A stretch of DNA of 64,000 nt from the NCBI RefSeq assembly GCF_011386835.1, contig NC_088801.1:14742824-14806823 (forward strand). The letters are read 5' to 3'. Shown one piece after another: positions 27,201 to 42,200 of the stretch. The notes beneath the pieces were generated by a model. It searched no databases, was not told the origin of the DNA, and worked only from the letters and a program-made list of their open reading frames with translations. The position numbers were made by a program, and so were the translations under genes. The DNA is from Chrysemys picta bellii. Lineage: Eukaryota > Chordata > Testudines > Emydidae. Every line of letters begins with the position of its first letter. Position 1 is the first letter of the stretch.

Positions 27201-30200
27201 TTCGCCTAATACAAGTACCATAGTGCAATCACTTTTATCTTGAAAGTTGAACTTACAAATGTAGAATTACACTGGTCTACAATTTTTGAGAAGTCGTCTG
27301 CTTCAGATATAAAATGTGCTATTTATTATGTATTTTGATGTGCTGAATTCAAATATGACAATTAAAACAACTGATTGGCTACTGTTTCTAAGATATTTAA
27401 CTTTTTACATTTTATGTCTATGTATATTGTGTAGATAGAGTTTTAATCATAAATTGTAAACCTAGGTCTTTTTTCATGTGTTTATGGTTGCTTTACATGA
27501 TGATATTTCACCTGTCCTGTTTATGTAACACTTTAAAAATCAGCAAAAGGGTAATGTAAAGAAAATGTATTATGAAACAAAAGGCAAAAAACTATTCTGT
27601 ACATAGTTTAGTCCTATTCAGTGTCTACTCGGCGCTTCTTGGCTTGTCTCTTGTATTCATTAAATGGAGCATCTCTTGTCACTGTCCAGCAATAGTCTGC
27701 AAGCATTGATGGGCTCCATTTGCCCTGAAAGCGTTTCTCCATTGTTGCAATGTCCTGGTGAAATCACTCGCTGTGCTCGTCGCTCACTGCTCCGCAGTTC
27801 GGTGCAAAAAAATCTAGATGAGAGTGCAAAAAATGTATCTTTAGTGACATGTTGCAACCAAGGCTTTTGTATGCCTTGAGGAGGTTTTCCACCAACAACC
27901 TGTAGTTGTCTGCCTTGTTGTTTCCGAGAAAATTTTATTGCCACTAACTGGAAGGCTTTCCATGCCGTCTTTTCCTTGCCACGCAGTGCATGGTCAAATG
28001 CATCATCTCGAAGAAGTTCACGAATCTGAGGACCAACAAAGACACCTTCCTTTATCTTAGCTTCACTTAACCTTGGAAATTTTCCACGGAGGTACTTGAA
28101 AGCTGCTTGTGTTTTGTCAATGGCCTTGACAAAGTTCTTCATCAGACCCAGCTTGATGTCTAAGGGTGGTAACAAAATCTTCCTTGATTCAACAAGTGGT
28201 GGATGCTGAACACTTTTCCTCCCAGGCTCCAATGACTGTCGGAGTAGCCAATCTTTCTTGATGTAATGGGCATCTCTTGCATGACTATCCCATTCGCAGA
28301 GAAAACAGCAGTACTTTGTGTATCCAGTCTGCAGACCAAGCAAGAGAGCAACAACCTTCAAATCGCCACAAAGCTGCCATTGATGTTGATCATAGTTTAT
28401 GCATCTCAAAAGTTGTTTCATGTTGTCATAGGTTTCCTTCATATGGACTGCATGACCAACTGGAATTGATGGCAAAACATTGCCACTATGCAGTAAAACA
28501 GCTTTAAGACTCTTCTTCGATGAATCAATGAACAGTCTCCACTCATCTGGATCGTGAACGATGTTGATGGCTGCCATCACACCATTGATGTTGTTGCAGG
28601 CTACAAGATCACCTTCCATGAAGAAGAATGGGACAAGATCCTTTTGACGGTCACGGAACATGGAAACGCTAACATCACCTGCCAGGAGATTCCACTGCTG
28701 TAGTCTGGAGCCCAACAGCTCTGCCTTACTCTTGGGTAGTTCCAAATCCCTGACAAGGTCATTCAGTTCACCTTGTGTTATGAGGTGTGGTTCAGAGGAG
28801 GAGGATGGGAGAAAATGTGGGTCCTGTGACATTGATGGTTCAGGACCAGAAGTTTCATCCTCTTCCTCTTCCTCGTCTGATTCAAGTGAGAATGATTCTG
28901 GTGCATCAGGAACTGGCAGTCCTTCTCCGTGGAGTACTGGGCGTATAGCTGATGGAATGTTTGGATAATGCACTGTCCACTTTTTCTTCTTCGGACACAT
29001 CTTTCCCAACTGGAGGCACCATGCAGAAGTAAAAATTGCTGGTATGATCTGTTGGCTTTCTCCAAATCATTGGCACTGCAAAAGGTATAGATTTCCTTTT
29101 CCTGTTCAACCACTGGCGAAGATTTGTTGCACAAGTGTTGCAGCATATGTGTGGGGCCCACCTCTTGTCCTGATCTCCAATTTTGCAGCCAAAATAAAGG
29201 TGATAGGCTTTCTTAACCATAGTGGTTCTACTGCGCTTTTGTGATGCAAAAGTCACTTCACCACAAACATAGCAGAAGTTATCTGCACTGTTCACACAAG
29301 TACGAGGCATCTCTGCTCACTTTGGCTAAACAGAAATGTGTCCCTTTGCAAAATCAAACACTGACAAAGCTTCGTTATGATTGCATCATCCATGACTTCT
29401 AGGAATAACATGATGAAATTCATATCATGTATGATGCAATACCAGCTTCAGATTGCATCATTCATTGTTTTGCCTAAAAAGCTAGTACTGTCCAAACCCA
29501 GTCATGGATTTATTCATAGATCCAGTCAAAGATGTATTTTAGTCATTTCTGGTTTAAATTGAGATCCCTTCCCTTTATAACTCACTTATCCTCCGCCATT
29601 CCCAAGTCAAGGTTCGTATACACTGACCCAATAGCATATCTTGAAAACTAGAGCCAATCAACAATTTTAAGCATCATTTTCGTTCTCAGCGACCCAGAAT
29701 TAGTAAAGTTTGACTACATTTATTTCAGAAGCATTTTGGCTGTAGAACAGTGTTATGTACAAAAAATAACGGCACTCAAAACCAAAACAATGTAAAACTT
29801 ATGAGCCCAGAAGTTCACTCAGTCCTATTTCCTGTTCAGCTAATAGCTCAGACAAACAAGCTTGTTTATATTTGCAGGAGATAATGCTGCCCGCTTCTTG
29901 TTTATATTGTCACCTGAAAGTGAGAACAGGCGTTCGCGTTGCACTATTGTAGCTGGCATTGCAAGATATTTAGTGGATCTGACGTGAAGATTTATATGTC
30001 CCTTCATGCATCAACCATCATTTCAGAGGACATGTGTCCATGCTGATGACGGGTTCTGCTTGATAACAGTCCAAGGCAGTGCAAACCGATGCATGTTCAT
30101 TTTCATCATCTAAGTCAGATGCCACCAGCAGAAGGTTGATTTTCTTTTTTGGTGGTTCAAGTTTTGTAGTTTCTGCATTGGAGTGTTGCTCTTTTAAGAC

Positions 30201-33200
30201 TTCTGAAAGCATGTTCCGCATTTCATCCCTCTTAGATTTTGGAAGGCACTTCAGATTCTTAAACTTTGGGTCGAGTGCTTTAGTTATCTGTAGAAATCTC
30301 ACATTGGTACCTTCTTTGCTTTTTTTGAATCTTCAGCGAAAGTGTTCTTAAAATGAACAACGTGCTGAGTCATCATCCGAGACTGCTATAACCTGAAATA
30401 TATGGCAGAATATATATGGTAAAACTGAGCCGGAGACGTACAGTTCTCCCCAAAGGAGTTCAGTCACAAATTTAATTAACACTTTTTTTTTTTTTAAACG
30501 AGCTTCATCAACATGGAAGCATGTTCTCTGGAATGGTGGCCGAAGCATGAAGGGGCATATGAATGTTGAGCATATCTGGCATGTAAATACCTTGCAATGC
30601 CAACCACGAAAGTCCCGTGCAAACTACTTTCTAGTGACATTGTAAATAAGAAGTGAGTTAACGTTTTATTTCCAGTAAATATAAACAAACTTGTTTGTAT
30701 CGATTGGCTGAACAAGAAGTAGGACTGAGTGGACTTGTAGGCTCTGAAGTTTTGCATTGTTTTGTTTGAGTGCAGTTATGTAACAAAATCTACATTTTGT
30801 AAGTTACAGTTTAATGATAAAGAGATGAATTGAAAAATACTGTTTCTTTTTTATCCCATTTTTACAGTGCAAATATTTGTAATAAAAAATATAAAGTGAG
30901 CAGTGTACACTTTGTATTCTGTGTTGTAATTTAAATCAATATATTTGAAAATGTAGAAAAATATTTCATAAATTTCAATTGGTATTCTATTGTTTAACAG
31001 TGCAATTAACTGATTAATCATGATTAATCTTTTTAAGTTAATCGTGTGAGTTAACTACGATTAGTTGACAGCCCTAAATAGAATACAAAGTTTTCCACTT
31101 GTAGTGCATTGGCTCCTATTGACTGTGAACAAAAATTGATTTGTTGTTGTTTATTTGTATGGTCCAAAGAGTGTGTTAAGTACTGATTTGAAGATGACCT
31201 ACCTGTTGTGAAGAGGTTACAATTTAACATCAATTCAAACTAGTCATTCAACAGTCTGCATGTAATGAGTTGTATGTAGGTCTCAGGCTAACTCCAAAAG
31301 GAAACTGGGCACAAACATACATCTCAGCCTGTGATTGTGTCCCTTTGAGTCAGAGTGGAAACATGAAATGTGTGGGGAGGAGTGAGGCCATCATGTTGGG
31401 AGGAGTCTTTCATTGCCACTAGCTATGCTGCAACTAGTTGTGGACAAATAAATTATTTCTGTCTATAGAGCTGTTGATCTGGCACTTTTTTTATCAACAT
31501 TAAATTCATGCAGTCCCAACAAAACCGACAAATTACATTTTTAAACCCTCCTAGCTTCTTGCACTCATGTATTCAAATAACAAGTAAAAAAAAGCCTTGT
31601 GTCAAACTCTGTGCCCTTTATAGTCCTGAAGAGATAATGAAGACGTCCTGAAAAAATGAAATCTAAGGGACCGCTCCACTGAAAATGCATGTATATGGAC
31701 ATTTAGTCCCAAAGGAAGGGTTTTAGTTATGCCAAAGAACAAAGTTCTGCCTCTGCAGCCCTAGTAACCTAGTAACATCTCAGTCTTTAAACTTCTCTGT
31801 GCAGTCCAGATTTATATTTGACAAAACTATTCTCTAATTCCCAGTACCTTGTTTTCAAGAACGTTAGATAGGATTTGTAAGTGCTCAGTAGCTCTCAGAA
31901 TCAATACCATTTGTGTGGACAAAAAATGGAATTATGCTAACTTCTTTCTTAACCACAGCTGCTACTTATGTACAACAAAAGCTCTTAAGGGAAAAGAGAA
32001 CTTTTCAGCTCTTAACCTTCATGAGAAGCTCTAATGAGGATGCACTTACTGTGGGTACTCAGTCAGATTGTACCTCTGGTTGTTCCTCCTCTTTGGAGAA
32101 AATAAATTACGGTCTTTGTCAAGTTGGAGCCAAGTATAAGATTTTAAATAACAGTCTTTCTTGGCTCTGATGCTGTCCAGTATGAGTGCAAATGTATGAC
32201 AGGCTTCTAGAACTCCCTTCCCCTGAGGTCAGTGTTTAAATACCAGATTGCAGCTAGTTGGACGTGACCACTATCTGCTATCCAAAGCAATTAGCTGCGC
32301 TCTCACTGCCTTTCATGATCTTAGTTCACCCTGCATCATAAATGTTCAGTGAATGAAAAGGGGACAGTAGATTGTGGCAATCATGGCCAAAGTCCCTATC
32401 TGAATCCAGTCATCAGCAGAAGGAATCTGCAAAGGCTGGACTAGTTGGAGATTCTAAGAAGTCATTCACCAAAGCTTCCACAGTCTTGCAGAACTTTCAT
32501 GGTGGTGGGCCAGCTAATCAGACCCAACTGCCTTTTTCTGGATAAGCTCTGAGACAAACTAAAAACCGTACCATCACTTATGAAAGCCTAGAAATGAGAT
32601 AAACCTTGCTCTAAAAGTCACTGGATTCAAGCTCTCTGGGACCCATGTGGGGGAGGAAATTTAAAGAGCTGTGGACCTTGTTTGAACACCCTACTTGACA
32701 AACTACGATGGCAGCTCACAGAGCATCACTTCCTAGCCGGATTTCTGACTCAAATTCCCTGCCTCATGAAACCATGAGTTAAACTATTTTTTCCAGCTCA
32801 ATGGACACAGTACCAGAGAGGAGGAGATAATAGTACTGCCATCAGCCAAAGCTAAGCTAGATGGGTCAGTCTCTCACCTGCAGGCTCTGAAAGCTGTGGT
32901 GGCAATCTGTTAGCATTTACAACTGAAACCATTGCCTCTCTGACTAGTGAAAAACGCTTGGGAATAATTAGGGCCACTCCATTAAGAGAGAGTCTAAACT
33001 GCCCGTAAGAAGGTCTAGCTATAGGCTTGGTAGAATTAGATTTAATATCAATGTTTATTTTTAAGCATTTTAATAGATTTTATTTATTTAAATTTTCTCC
33101 GTTGTAAGAAATTGAGGGATGTGACAAACAATAGTTGACAGTAGATACTGAGATTCAAAAACTTAACATTATAACCTTTTAAAACACCAATTGTCAACAT

Positions 33201-36200
33201 GTCAAAATTTTCAAAGTAAATATCCATAATTAAATAATAAGGTTTCAAGCAGCATTTTTTTTACTCTATCTGTAAATTTCAGTTTTATTGATGGAAATAT
33301 TTGTGTGGGGGGTGGGTTGGGTATGTGTGCGAAATCAGTGTATAATGTTTACCAATAAAAATGTAATCCTTCCAAGCCTGTGTCTACCATCTACCCTAAA
33401 GCACACACAACTTCCTGAGCACAGAATGGATCAATCAGCCCATGTAAAGAATCTTTTCAGTTGCTCCTTCCTAAATTACAGTTGCTGTAAAAGTGACAGT
33501 GGGCCAATGGTAGTGTACGTTACTACCTTACTATGTGTTAATCTCCTTACAGTGTGGGGCTCCAACCCGGATAAAGCAAGGGGATGGTGTTCCTCCTTCT
33601 GATGCCTGATTTCCTATTGGCTACGGACAAAGATTCATATATTCATTTGATTAAGGATGGAAGAGATCATTACATCATCTTTCATCTAGTTATTTTTCCT
33701 GTATTGAACCCAGTAATCAGTGCTTGACTAAAGCATATTTTCCAGAAAGGCAAACAGTCGTGATTTGAAGATTTCAATAAGTGGAGAATCCACCACTTCT
33801 CTTGGTAGTTTGTTTCAAATGTCCTTTGGACACACTTATTTATGATATGCTGCCGGCTGACCACTTGCAGGATTTCGCAGAAGAGAAGAGTCCTGCTAAA
33901 GGGATTTAATTCTCGCTTTTCAGATCACTGCTCCTTCAGTTATAGGACAAGCTGGTACTGGAGATCAGACTGAGCTACAGCCATCTTTAGTGCATGATGC
34001 AAAACTCATGCTTTTCTGAAGGCTTTCTTCTCACTACTAAGAGAAACAGTGACCTAAGCTACATGTTCTCTGGCAAACAAGGACCTGAGATTGCATCCAT
34101 TCATATTCGCAACTGTAAAACTGAGAGAGAAACTAAGAGCTTAGTTTCTCCTGCAAGGGACTTGTTACCCTGAAGGTCATGTAATGGCACCTAGGTATGT
34201 GCTTTTCAGCCTAGGGGAGGCAGCATGGCAAGAGTGCTCATGCTCTTGGTAAACCTCATCTGGGATAACAAACTCTTGAGGGCTGTTGCAGCCAACTTAA
34301 GTTAGAGCAGCTCTGATGCTTACAAGTAGTTGTCAACAAGGACAAAATGATCATGAATGCTGGTAGTGGGATATGCTTTTGTGGTGGGTAATCGTGCTTT
34401 TGTTTTGTGTTTACCGTAATACTCGTTCATTAGCCTGTTCGTTTATAAGTCAACCCCCCAAAATGGATAGGTAAAAATAGCAAAAACTGTATGACCCTTT
34501 CATAAGCCGACCCTATATTTCGGGGTTGGAAAACTTTGTCTCCCTGTCCGTCAGGGTAAGCCGCTGGCGGGTTGGGACTTTTGTTTACCTGGAGCGTTCA
34601 CAGGCATGGGGCTCCTCAGCTCCCAGTAGCCGCGGTTTGCCACTTCCAGACAATGGGAGCTGTGGGAAGTGGCACCACTTCCCGCAGCTCCCATTGGCTG
34701 GGAGCGGCGAACCACGTCCACAGGGAGCTGAGGGGCTCCATGCCTGTGAATGCTCCAGGTAAACAAAACAACACTGTATTAGATATTCAATTCAATGACT
34801 CCATAGAGTTTAAAATCATCAAATTTTGGTGTAGACCCATTGATAAGCCGACCCCTGCTCTTTGATGCGTCTTTTTGGTTAAAAAAAAAAAAAAAAAAAA
34901 AATTCGGCTTATGAATGAGTCTATATGGTAATTTCTCCCCCTCTTATATAACTCAGAGTTGCTCTATCTGATTTAAAGATGACATCTGTACGGACTGAAC
35001 TTGGGCAGCTCTGGATATGAAAACATCAGCCTCTACTACTTAAGCTGAAGTACCAGGATGAAATCCTGGTTTCATGAAAGTCTGAGAGTTGTACCATTGA
35101 CTTCAGAGAGTGCAGGATTTCACACACTCAGGCTCTGGTAGCCTGAGTTACACAATCATGCCCAATATGTTTTTCCTTGAAGTTGATAGGACTTTTATAC
35201 AAAATAAATTTTTCTCTTTATTGTTTTAATCTTTAAGGATTTTAACTTATAGTATTAGGTGTGGTCCAATTAAGCTGAATGAAACATAGGCAGTCACAGG
35301 TGAATATTGACCACAGTTTCCCCAATTTATTTTCTTTCAGGACCTTAGGGCTTTGACCCCAGTCTTCTTCCATGTTCTTTTTATATCTTTGTTTTATACG
35401 TCAAAACTGCACATCGGGAACAGCTTCCTTTAAATCCATTACAGCTGTCTGTGTGAAACCAAAATAAGCCATCAGGCCTATAGTGTTCTGAGTACAGGTA
35501 GCACCAGTTGAAACTGTGATCATTTTATCATGCGCACCCAATATTTCCACAGTTGCATCAAAAAAAAACCTGAAGCTTGGACATCATGAATTTTACAGAA
35601 AGATCAAAATCCTTTCTAAGTATAGAGATACATTTGAGTACTAGACTGAAATATAAGGAGAATTGTAGAATCCTTAGTACCTGGGGCACAGTTTGCAAAT
35701 TGACTCATTGACAGCTGATTCACCAGTGTATCCTCACTGATTTTTTTTTTCAGTGTAGTTATACTGGTGTAAAACTAGAGTCGCACAGTGGTGAATCAGG
35801 CTCATTGTGTTGAGATTTCTGTTTTCTCCTGATACTGATGCTGCTGTTTGCAGAGTCAATACTTGGCTGAAATTTAGAGCAGCATGAGGGCTGCTCTTTC
35901 CTACCCTGTTTACTAACAGCTTCAATGTACCGAAACAGCAGCTGTGGTTATCACAACAAAGGTTGGCAAACTCTAAGTCAAATAAAGGCACCGTTTATAG
36001 AACTGTATGCTGCATTGATTCTCTTTGGATTCATCCTTCAAAAGTGTATGCATAGTTACCACTAATATTGAGGTGTTAGAATATGCACCAGTCACAGGGA
36101 AGATAGATGCCATTCACTGCCTCAGTTTCCTCTCCATGGAAATATGTTCCAGAAAGTCTATCTGCAGCCCATTCATTTTCCAGAGCTTTAAGAGCAAGAT

Positions 36201-39200
36201 CCATTGTGCATATATTTTGATAAGACAGAATTGCATATTTTGTACCACTCAGGGTTTTATTATTTTCTTCTGATAGAAATCATTCAGCTTATTTTCTTAA
36301 TTATACATATTTTAGCAAACCATTATTTTCCACCCACATGGGGCATATCCGGAGCGTTCTCCAACTGTTGGCTATAGGAACAAAGATACCTAACTGCTGC
36401 TAAGCCTGAATTTCCTACAGAGCAGCAGTGTGTGAATTCTTTGCTTTTTTCCTCCCTAAGAAACTACTCAGCCTAATGATTCAATTTTATTTCTTCTACC
36501 CTTGGAGGGTTTACAGTAGTAATATAGCTGTGTGAAAGAGAAAGTACCTCATTACGAAGGAGAGGACACATTGCCTCCATTTGTATCCTCTTTCCCGTAC
36601 AAAATCCTTTTTCTTTTAAAAAGGGGAGACAGGTTCATAAAATCTATAAATAGCAGATTTTTTTTCTGGGATTCTTAGGTTTCAAGTTACAATGGATTCT
36701 TGATCATTATTTACTTACTTTTTACGTATTTTACAAACATAATATGTGTTTTTTAACTGGATTTTTTTTGTTCAAACTTCAAGTACTGTATTGCAAAATC
36801 AGGCCAGTCCCAGTATTTTCATAACAAATCCATTTGGGACAATGGTACAGTCACAAATGATGTAGAGAGGGGATGCAGGAGTGAGAATGCATTGGTCCTA
36901 CATCTGCATGGAGTGGGACATACACAGGATAGTAAAAAGTTGATGATGTGTCCCCTTCATGCCACTCAGTTGCTGCATGTATTGTTTGAGGTAGTGGGAC
37001 AAATATTGAATAATCACGGGGAAACTACAGAGAGATGGCTTTTTGGAGAGAATGCTCCAAATGAAGTGTGAAGTCTGATGGGGAAGGAGCCAAGAGGTAA
37101 CAAGGGGTGTTTGTGGATTGGAAAGTAGTAGTGGCTGATGACAATCAAGGTGTAGGGTTCAGGCAAGAGCCTGAATACTTGTGAATAAAGAAAACCTTTT
37201 GTGATGGGACAGCTGGTGGGGAGGCAGGGGTGGGGAGGAAATAATGAAACTTGTGTGTAATAAACAAAAGGGAATAAAACCAGGGAAGAATGTGCAAGCT
37301 CTTTTAATTCCTTTAAGATTTACACAATTCATAACAATACATTTTATAATTCATTAATGATCATATGTCAGTAAGCTTTCTAAACTCTTGCATATCAGTT
37401 TATATAGAAGTATATCTATGTTGCTGATCACCGTAAAAACTGGGCATCACAATTCAGTTATATCAAACACAGACTTCCTTTTTAAACAGTAGAGCAGTGA
37501 TACTCAGACTTCATTGGTTCAGGAGCCAAATTAATGATCAACATTACCCAAAAGAGCCATAGTAGCATGAATTCATTATTTCATTTACTATAGTATTAGT
37601 CATATTTAAACAGTATGACAGAGGAAATATTTTTTTTTATTTTTTCAAATATATGTTTATTCTCCCGGCAAATACGTTAATAACTTAGTGCAAGTTGATA
37701 ATATAAGTGGTTAATAACATAGTAAAAGCATCCTGATTGGTTAACAACTTAGATTGGTTAATAATTAAATCAGTGTTTTAATATCATGTGCTGCAAAGAG
37801 CCTCAGGAGACACATTAAAGAGCCACTTAAGGCTCGCGAGCCGCAGTCTGAGTATCACTGTAGTAGAGTAAGGAGTTGGATCATCTTCTAGGGCGTGTGT
37901 GTAAAATATCACTGTGTTAAAAACAGATATCCATTTACATTACCTCTTAGAAATCAGTTATCAAGTTATTTAGTCTTTAGAACATCATTTTTACCTCACC
38001 TCTCTTCCTAGACATCCATACTTATCCGTTTCTCTCTCTGCTTCTCTCTCCCTTCCTCCACTCCTTTCCTTTTGATACTAGTTTACTTTACAGTCACATA
38101 AACACTTTAGTAACTCACCCAAACTCAATAATGAATGACATATTGTAAACATACTTTAATGTTTTGCTATTTTTTCATTCCTATATAAAGTGATTTTTCC
38201 CCAGTCAGCTTTTGTTAATGCATAGGTTATACATGCTTCCTTTTTCTTAAATTGTTTTTGAAAGAAATAGAAATTGGAGATTAAATCGAATTCCAGTTTC
38301 TAAAAGTATAAAATTGTGTACGCATTGAACTAATTTAGGGTGAGGAAATTGTCTGCAGAATATGTGAAATACAGAATAGCTTCCAAGTTGCCCTGGGTAT
38401 TACTTCAGTTGGATAGCTGTTGAGTAGAAGGACAAGCTCTGTGGAGGCTATTACTATGTGCTTATACTACACCTAGCACACTGAGACCTTAATCTGAGTT
38501 GGGATTTCTGGGGGTTATGATATTACAAATGCTACCAAATTTTTTTATTTTGGTGCCCGGAAAATTAGGCATTACCATTCTTATTGTCCATGACAATTTG
38601 CAACTGAAGTCCTTGTATATACAGCCTGCTGAAAGTGTATGGTGAGCAGTACAGCTTTTGATCTGCCCTGATTCAGGAAAGCATCCCAGTTCAGAAAGGT
38701 TACTTAAGCACAAGTATGTGCTTATTCCCCATGGAAGTCGATGGGATTTAAGCATGTACTGTTCTGGATCAGGGCCTTAGTGTGGAAAACATTAAGGCTA
38801 CGCTTTCACTACGGGGGAGGGGGTCGATTTAAGATACGCAAATTCATCTATGCGAATAGCGTAGCTGAATTCGACGTATCCGAGCCGACTTACTCCGCTG
38901 TGAGGACAGCGGCAAATCGACCTCCGCGGCTCCCCCGTCGACGGCGCTTACTCCTACCTGCGCTGGTGGAGTACAAGCGTCGATTCGGGGATTGATTGTC
39001 GCGTCCCAACGAGGCGCGATAATTCGATCCCCGAGAGATCGATTTCTACCCGCCGATTCAGGCGGGTAGTGAAGACGTAGCCTAAGACTGAGTTTCTTTC
39101 TCAGGAATCAGACTGTTGCATGGAGCAAGAAAGGCAGTTACAGCTGCAAATAAAACAAAGTAGATTTTCCCTTAATTACCAGGAGAAATCAACGCAGATA

Positions 39201-42200
39201 ACCAGGGCCGGCTCAAGGCACCACTTACCAAGCAGGTGTTTGGGACGGCCACTCCGGAGAGGGGCGGCACGTCCAGGTATTCGGCGGCAATTCGGCGGAC
39301 AGTCCCTCACCCCTGCTCGGAGCGAAGGACCTCCCTCCGAATTGCCACCGCAGATCACGATCAATCCTGATCCCAGCATGGTCTCTAGGCTTTTTGAATT
39401 TACATGCTTTACGTGTATGCATAACACACGTGATTCTTCCGAAGGATTCTTATTTTAAAAATGCCTTGTGAATATTTTCCCTATTCAAAAAACAACAAAG
39501 TCAACAGGTCGTGACTTGTGAAACACAGACCATTAGAGTGTGCTGAGTAAATATTTTAGTAAGGGAACTGATACTGCATGCTGAAAAGCATTTTAACAAT
39601 TTACTTAAAACTTGCCTGTTTAATAATATCCTTTAAAATGTATGTTAGTTATAGAGAAAAAAATAATATCCAATAAGAAAACTACCAAAGTCTACCTTCC
39701 TTGTAGTAAAGAATCTCAGCTGAAATTGTTACATGGTTTTGTTTACAAGTGATTTTTCTCCCTTCATTTGTATTTTGAAAATTATTTCCACAGGGACTAT
39801 TAAATTGCAACAGTATTGCTTATGCTCCTTTGATTTCTAGAGTTCTTTCAAGGTGATGAGTTGCCAATTATTTAACAGCTTGAATTTTAGACAGAGAACA
39901 AAAATAGGACTTCAAGAGAAACAGAACATTCTCTCCTGATGCATCGTGTAATCAAGGGCAAAAGATAATCAGACAGGAGAGACAGTAAGGAAGAAATTAA
40001 GCATCCTAGCTTAAAAGGCAAAGGTTTATTATGCAATGTAGCTTAGAATAAATGACCACAGGAAACTTTTGACAGTGCTAGAATTTTGTGTTTTACCAAG
40101 ATTGTATTGATTGTATTACTTTATAAATCATACTTGTCTGTGCAGTATTAGCAATATTTGGGCTAAAAGGTAAATTGATGCTTGTGGTGATAGGCATTGT
40201 TTACCATATCGCTTTCTGTTGGCATCTATCCTTAGTATTTGAACTGTACTAGGACTCCCAACACTGCAGTCAAAGCAAAACCATAATTTACAATTATTGT
40301 TTTAAAAACAGTGGATCTTCTAAATTTTCATTAGAAGATGAGCCGATTACCCTGAATGAGCCGATTACCCTGAATTGCATAGAAAAGTCAAATGTCTTTT
40401 AAAGATAAGGGCTAAAAAGACAATGTATGTAAGCCATTATGCTGTCCATTTTGAGAGGACCATAACTCAGGAGAAAGTATTTGAAGACCAAAGTTGTCAA
40501 GGTGGCGTATATTTTGTATAAAGCTCTGCCAGACAAGGGGTGTGAATCAACTTAAATAGATTTGTAAAAATAGTATAGAAATAGACAATGTAAGTGGGTC
40601 AGTTCTGCAGTGGCCTGATCTTCCGTAAGTGCTGAGCATCTCCAGCTCCTTGGTGAAGTTGGTGGGCATCTACAGGTACTCAGCCCCACTGAATATTAAA
40701 AAATAAGCTTCTAGGATGCTGCCTTCTCTTAATGTTAATGTAAGTTACCAAATTTTGGACACTGCCTTATCTGACAATAAAACAGAATTTTAAGAATCTT
40801 TTCATAAAGTTAAGGGTTAATGAGAACTTCACCAGCTTGTCTTGACAGATGTAGGCAGAAAAGAGAGAGGTGCCTTTATGAAAAAACTCTTGACAACTGA
40901 ATAGATATAGCCCGAGACACTAGGTTTCCAGCTAGGTTTAACTCCAAAATCTTAGACTTGTGTAGGAGAGGATCTTGAATACTGCGTGCAGATGTGGTTG
41001 TCTCATCTAAAAAAAAGATATATCGGAATTGGAAAAGGTTCAGAAAAGGGCAACAAAAATGATTAGGGGTATGGAATGGCTTCCGTCTGAGGAGAGAGTA
41101 ATAAAACTGGGACTCTTCAGCTTGGAAAAGAGACGATTAAGGGGGGATATGATTGAGGTCTATAAAATCATGACTGGTGTGAAGAAAGTAAAAAAGGAAG
41201 TGTTATTTACTCCTTCTCATAACTCAAGAAGTAGAGGATCACTAAATGAAATTAATAGGCAGCAGGTTTAAAACAAACAAAAGGAAGTATTTCTTCACAC
41301 AACACATGGTCAACCTGTGGAACTCTTTGCCAGAGAATGTTGTGAAGGCCAAGACTATAACAGGGTTCAAAAAAGTACTAGATAAATTCATGGAGGATAG
41401 GTCCATCAATGGCTGTTAGTCAGGGATGGTGTCCCTAGCCTCTGCTTGCCAGAAGCTGGGAATGGGCGACAGGGCATGGATCACTTGATGATTACCTGTT
41501 CTGTTCATTCCCTCTGGGGAATCTGGCATTGGCCACTGTCGGAAGACAGGATACTGGGCAAGATTGACCTTTGGTCTGACCCAGTATGACTGTTCTTATG
41601 TAAATATTCTGTCTTTTAGTACTCACTTCCTTGGTCTTTACCACCTGGCCATCTATTTGTCTAGTCATGTTCCATAGGACAGTTTCATTTTGAGAAATGC
41701 TTTCCTTTCAAAATATTAAGAATATTAGATATTAAGTATGTTTTGGCCAACCTTGAAACACTGCCATGAAACTTTACTAGTAACTCTGAAACAAAACCTA
41801 ATTTCCTATCCTTATCACGATGATATAAAGAGTAATAATCTACCCAGCATAAACAGTTATTACAATTTTGTACAATGTACATGTAAGGTGTCAATGGAAA
41901 AGTTAGTCTATCAAATATGATTATCCTGGTTAAATCCATGTATCATCTCTGTATCTAAAGTTATGAATATTGGCCACGGACTTGTATCTTATACATGTTG
42001 TATTCCTTGGTAACACCCAGCAGTTAAGATTTACATCAAGACTAGATAGCTTTGCGTTAATGGCCAAAGACACTTAACTCTCACACACAGTGAGCCATAG
42101 AAGAAACTCATTCTGACCAGCCAACTCTTCCTGCAGATGCCTCGGCCTCCAGGGGGCCACTGGCTATCCCCTGTGAGTCATCAATCCATATAAGGACATG

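Larger units (their letters stand above)
26954..31076 (-). mobile_element. hAT element with long inverted arms, interrupted by a nested transposon
   Basis: Starts TAGGGCTGTCAATCTATTAA and ends (other strand) TAGGGCTGTCAACTAATCGT. A perfect 8-bp duplication aatagaat lies at 26946-26953 and 31077-31084. Without the nested element (27270-29752 plus its 3-bp duplication) it is about 1.64 kb, close to the copy at 19565. Arms at about 29760-30060 and 30494-30780 are inverted versions of the transposase 3' end. Central coding remnant on the minus strand. Confidence 0.9.

Noticed and set aside
27660..29009. 449-codon frame as a domesticated host gene
   Set aside because: It is bounded by transposon ends and a target duplication, its N- and C-terminal parts are frameshifted, and a second decayed copy is nearby. 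A dead transposase explains it better.
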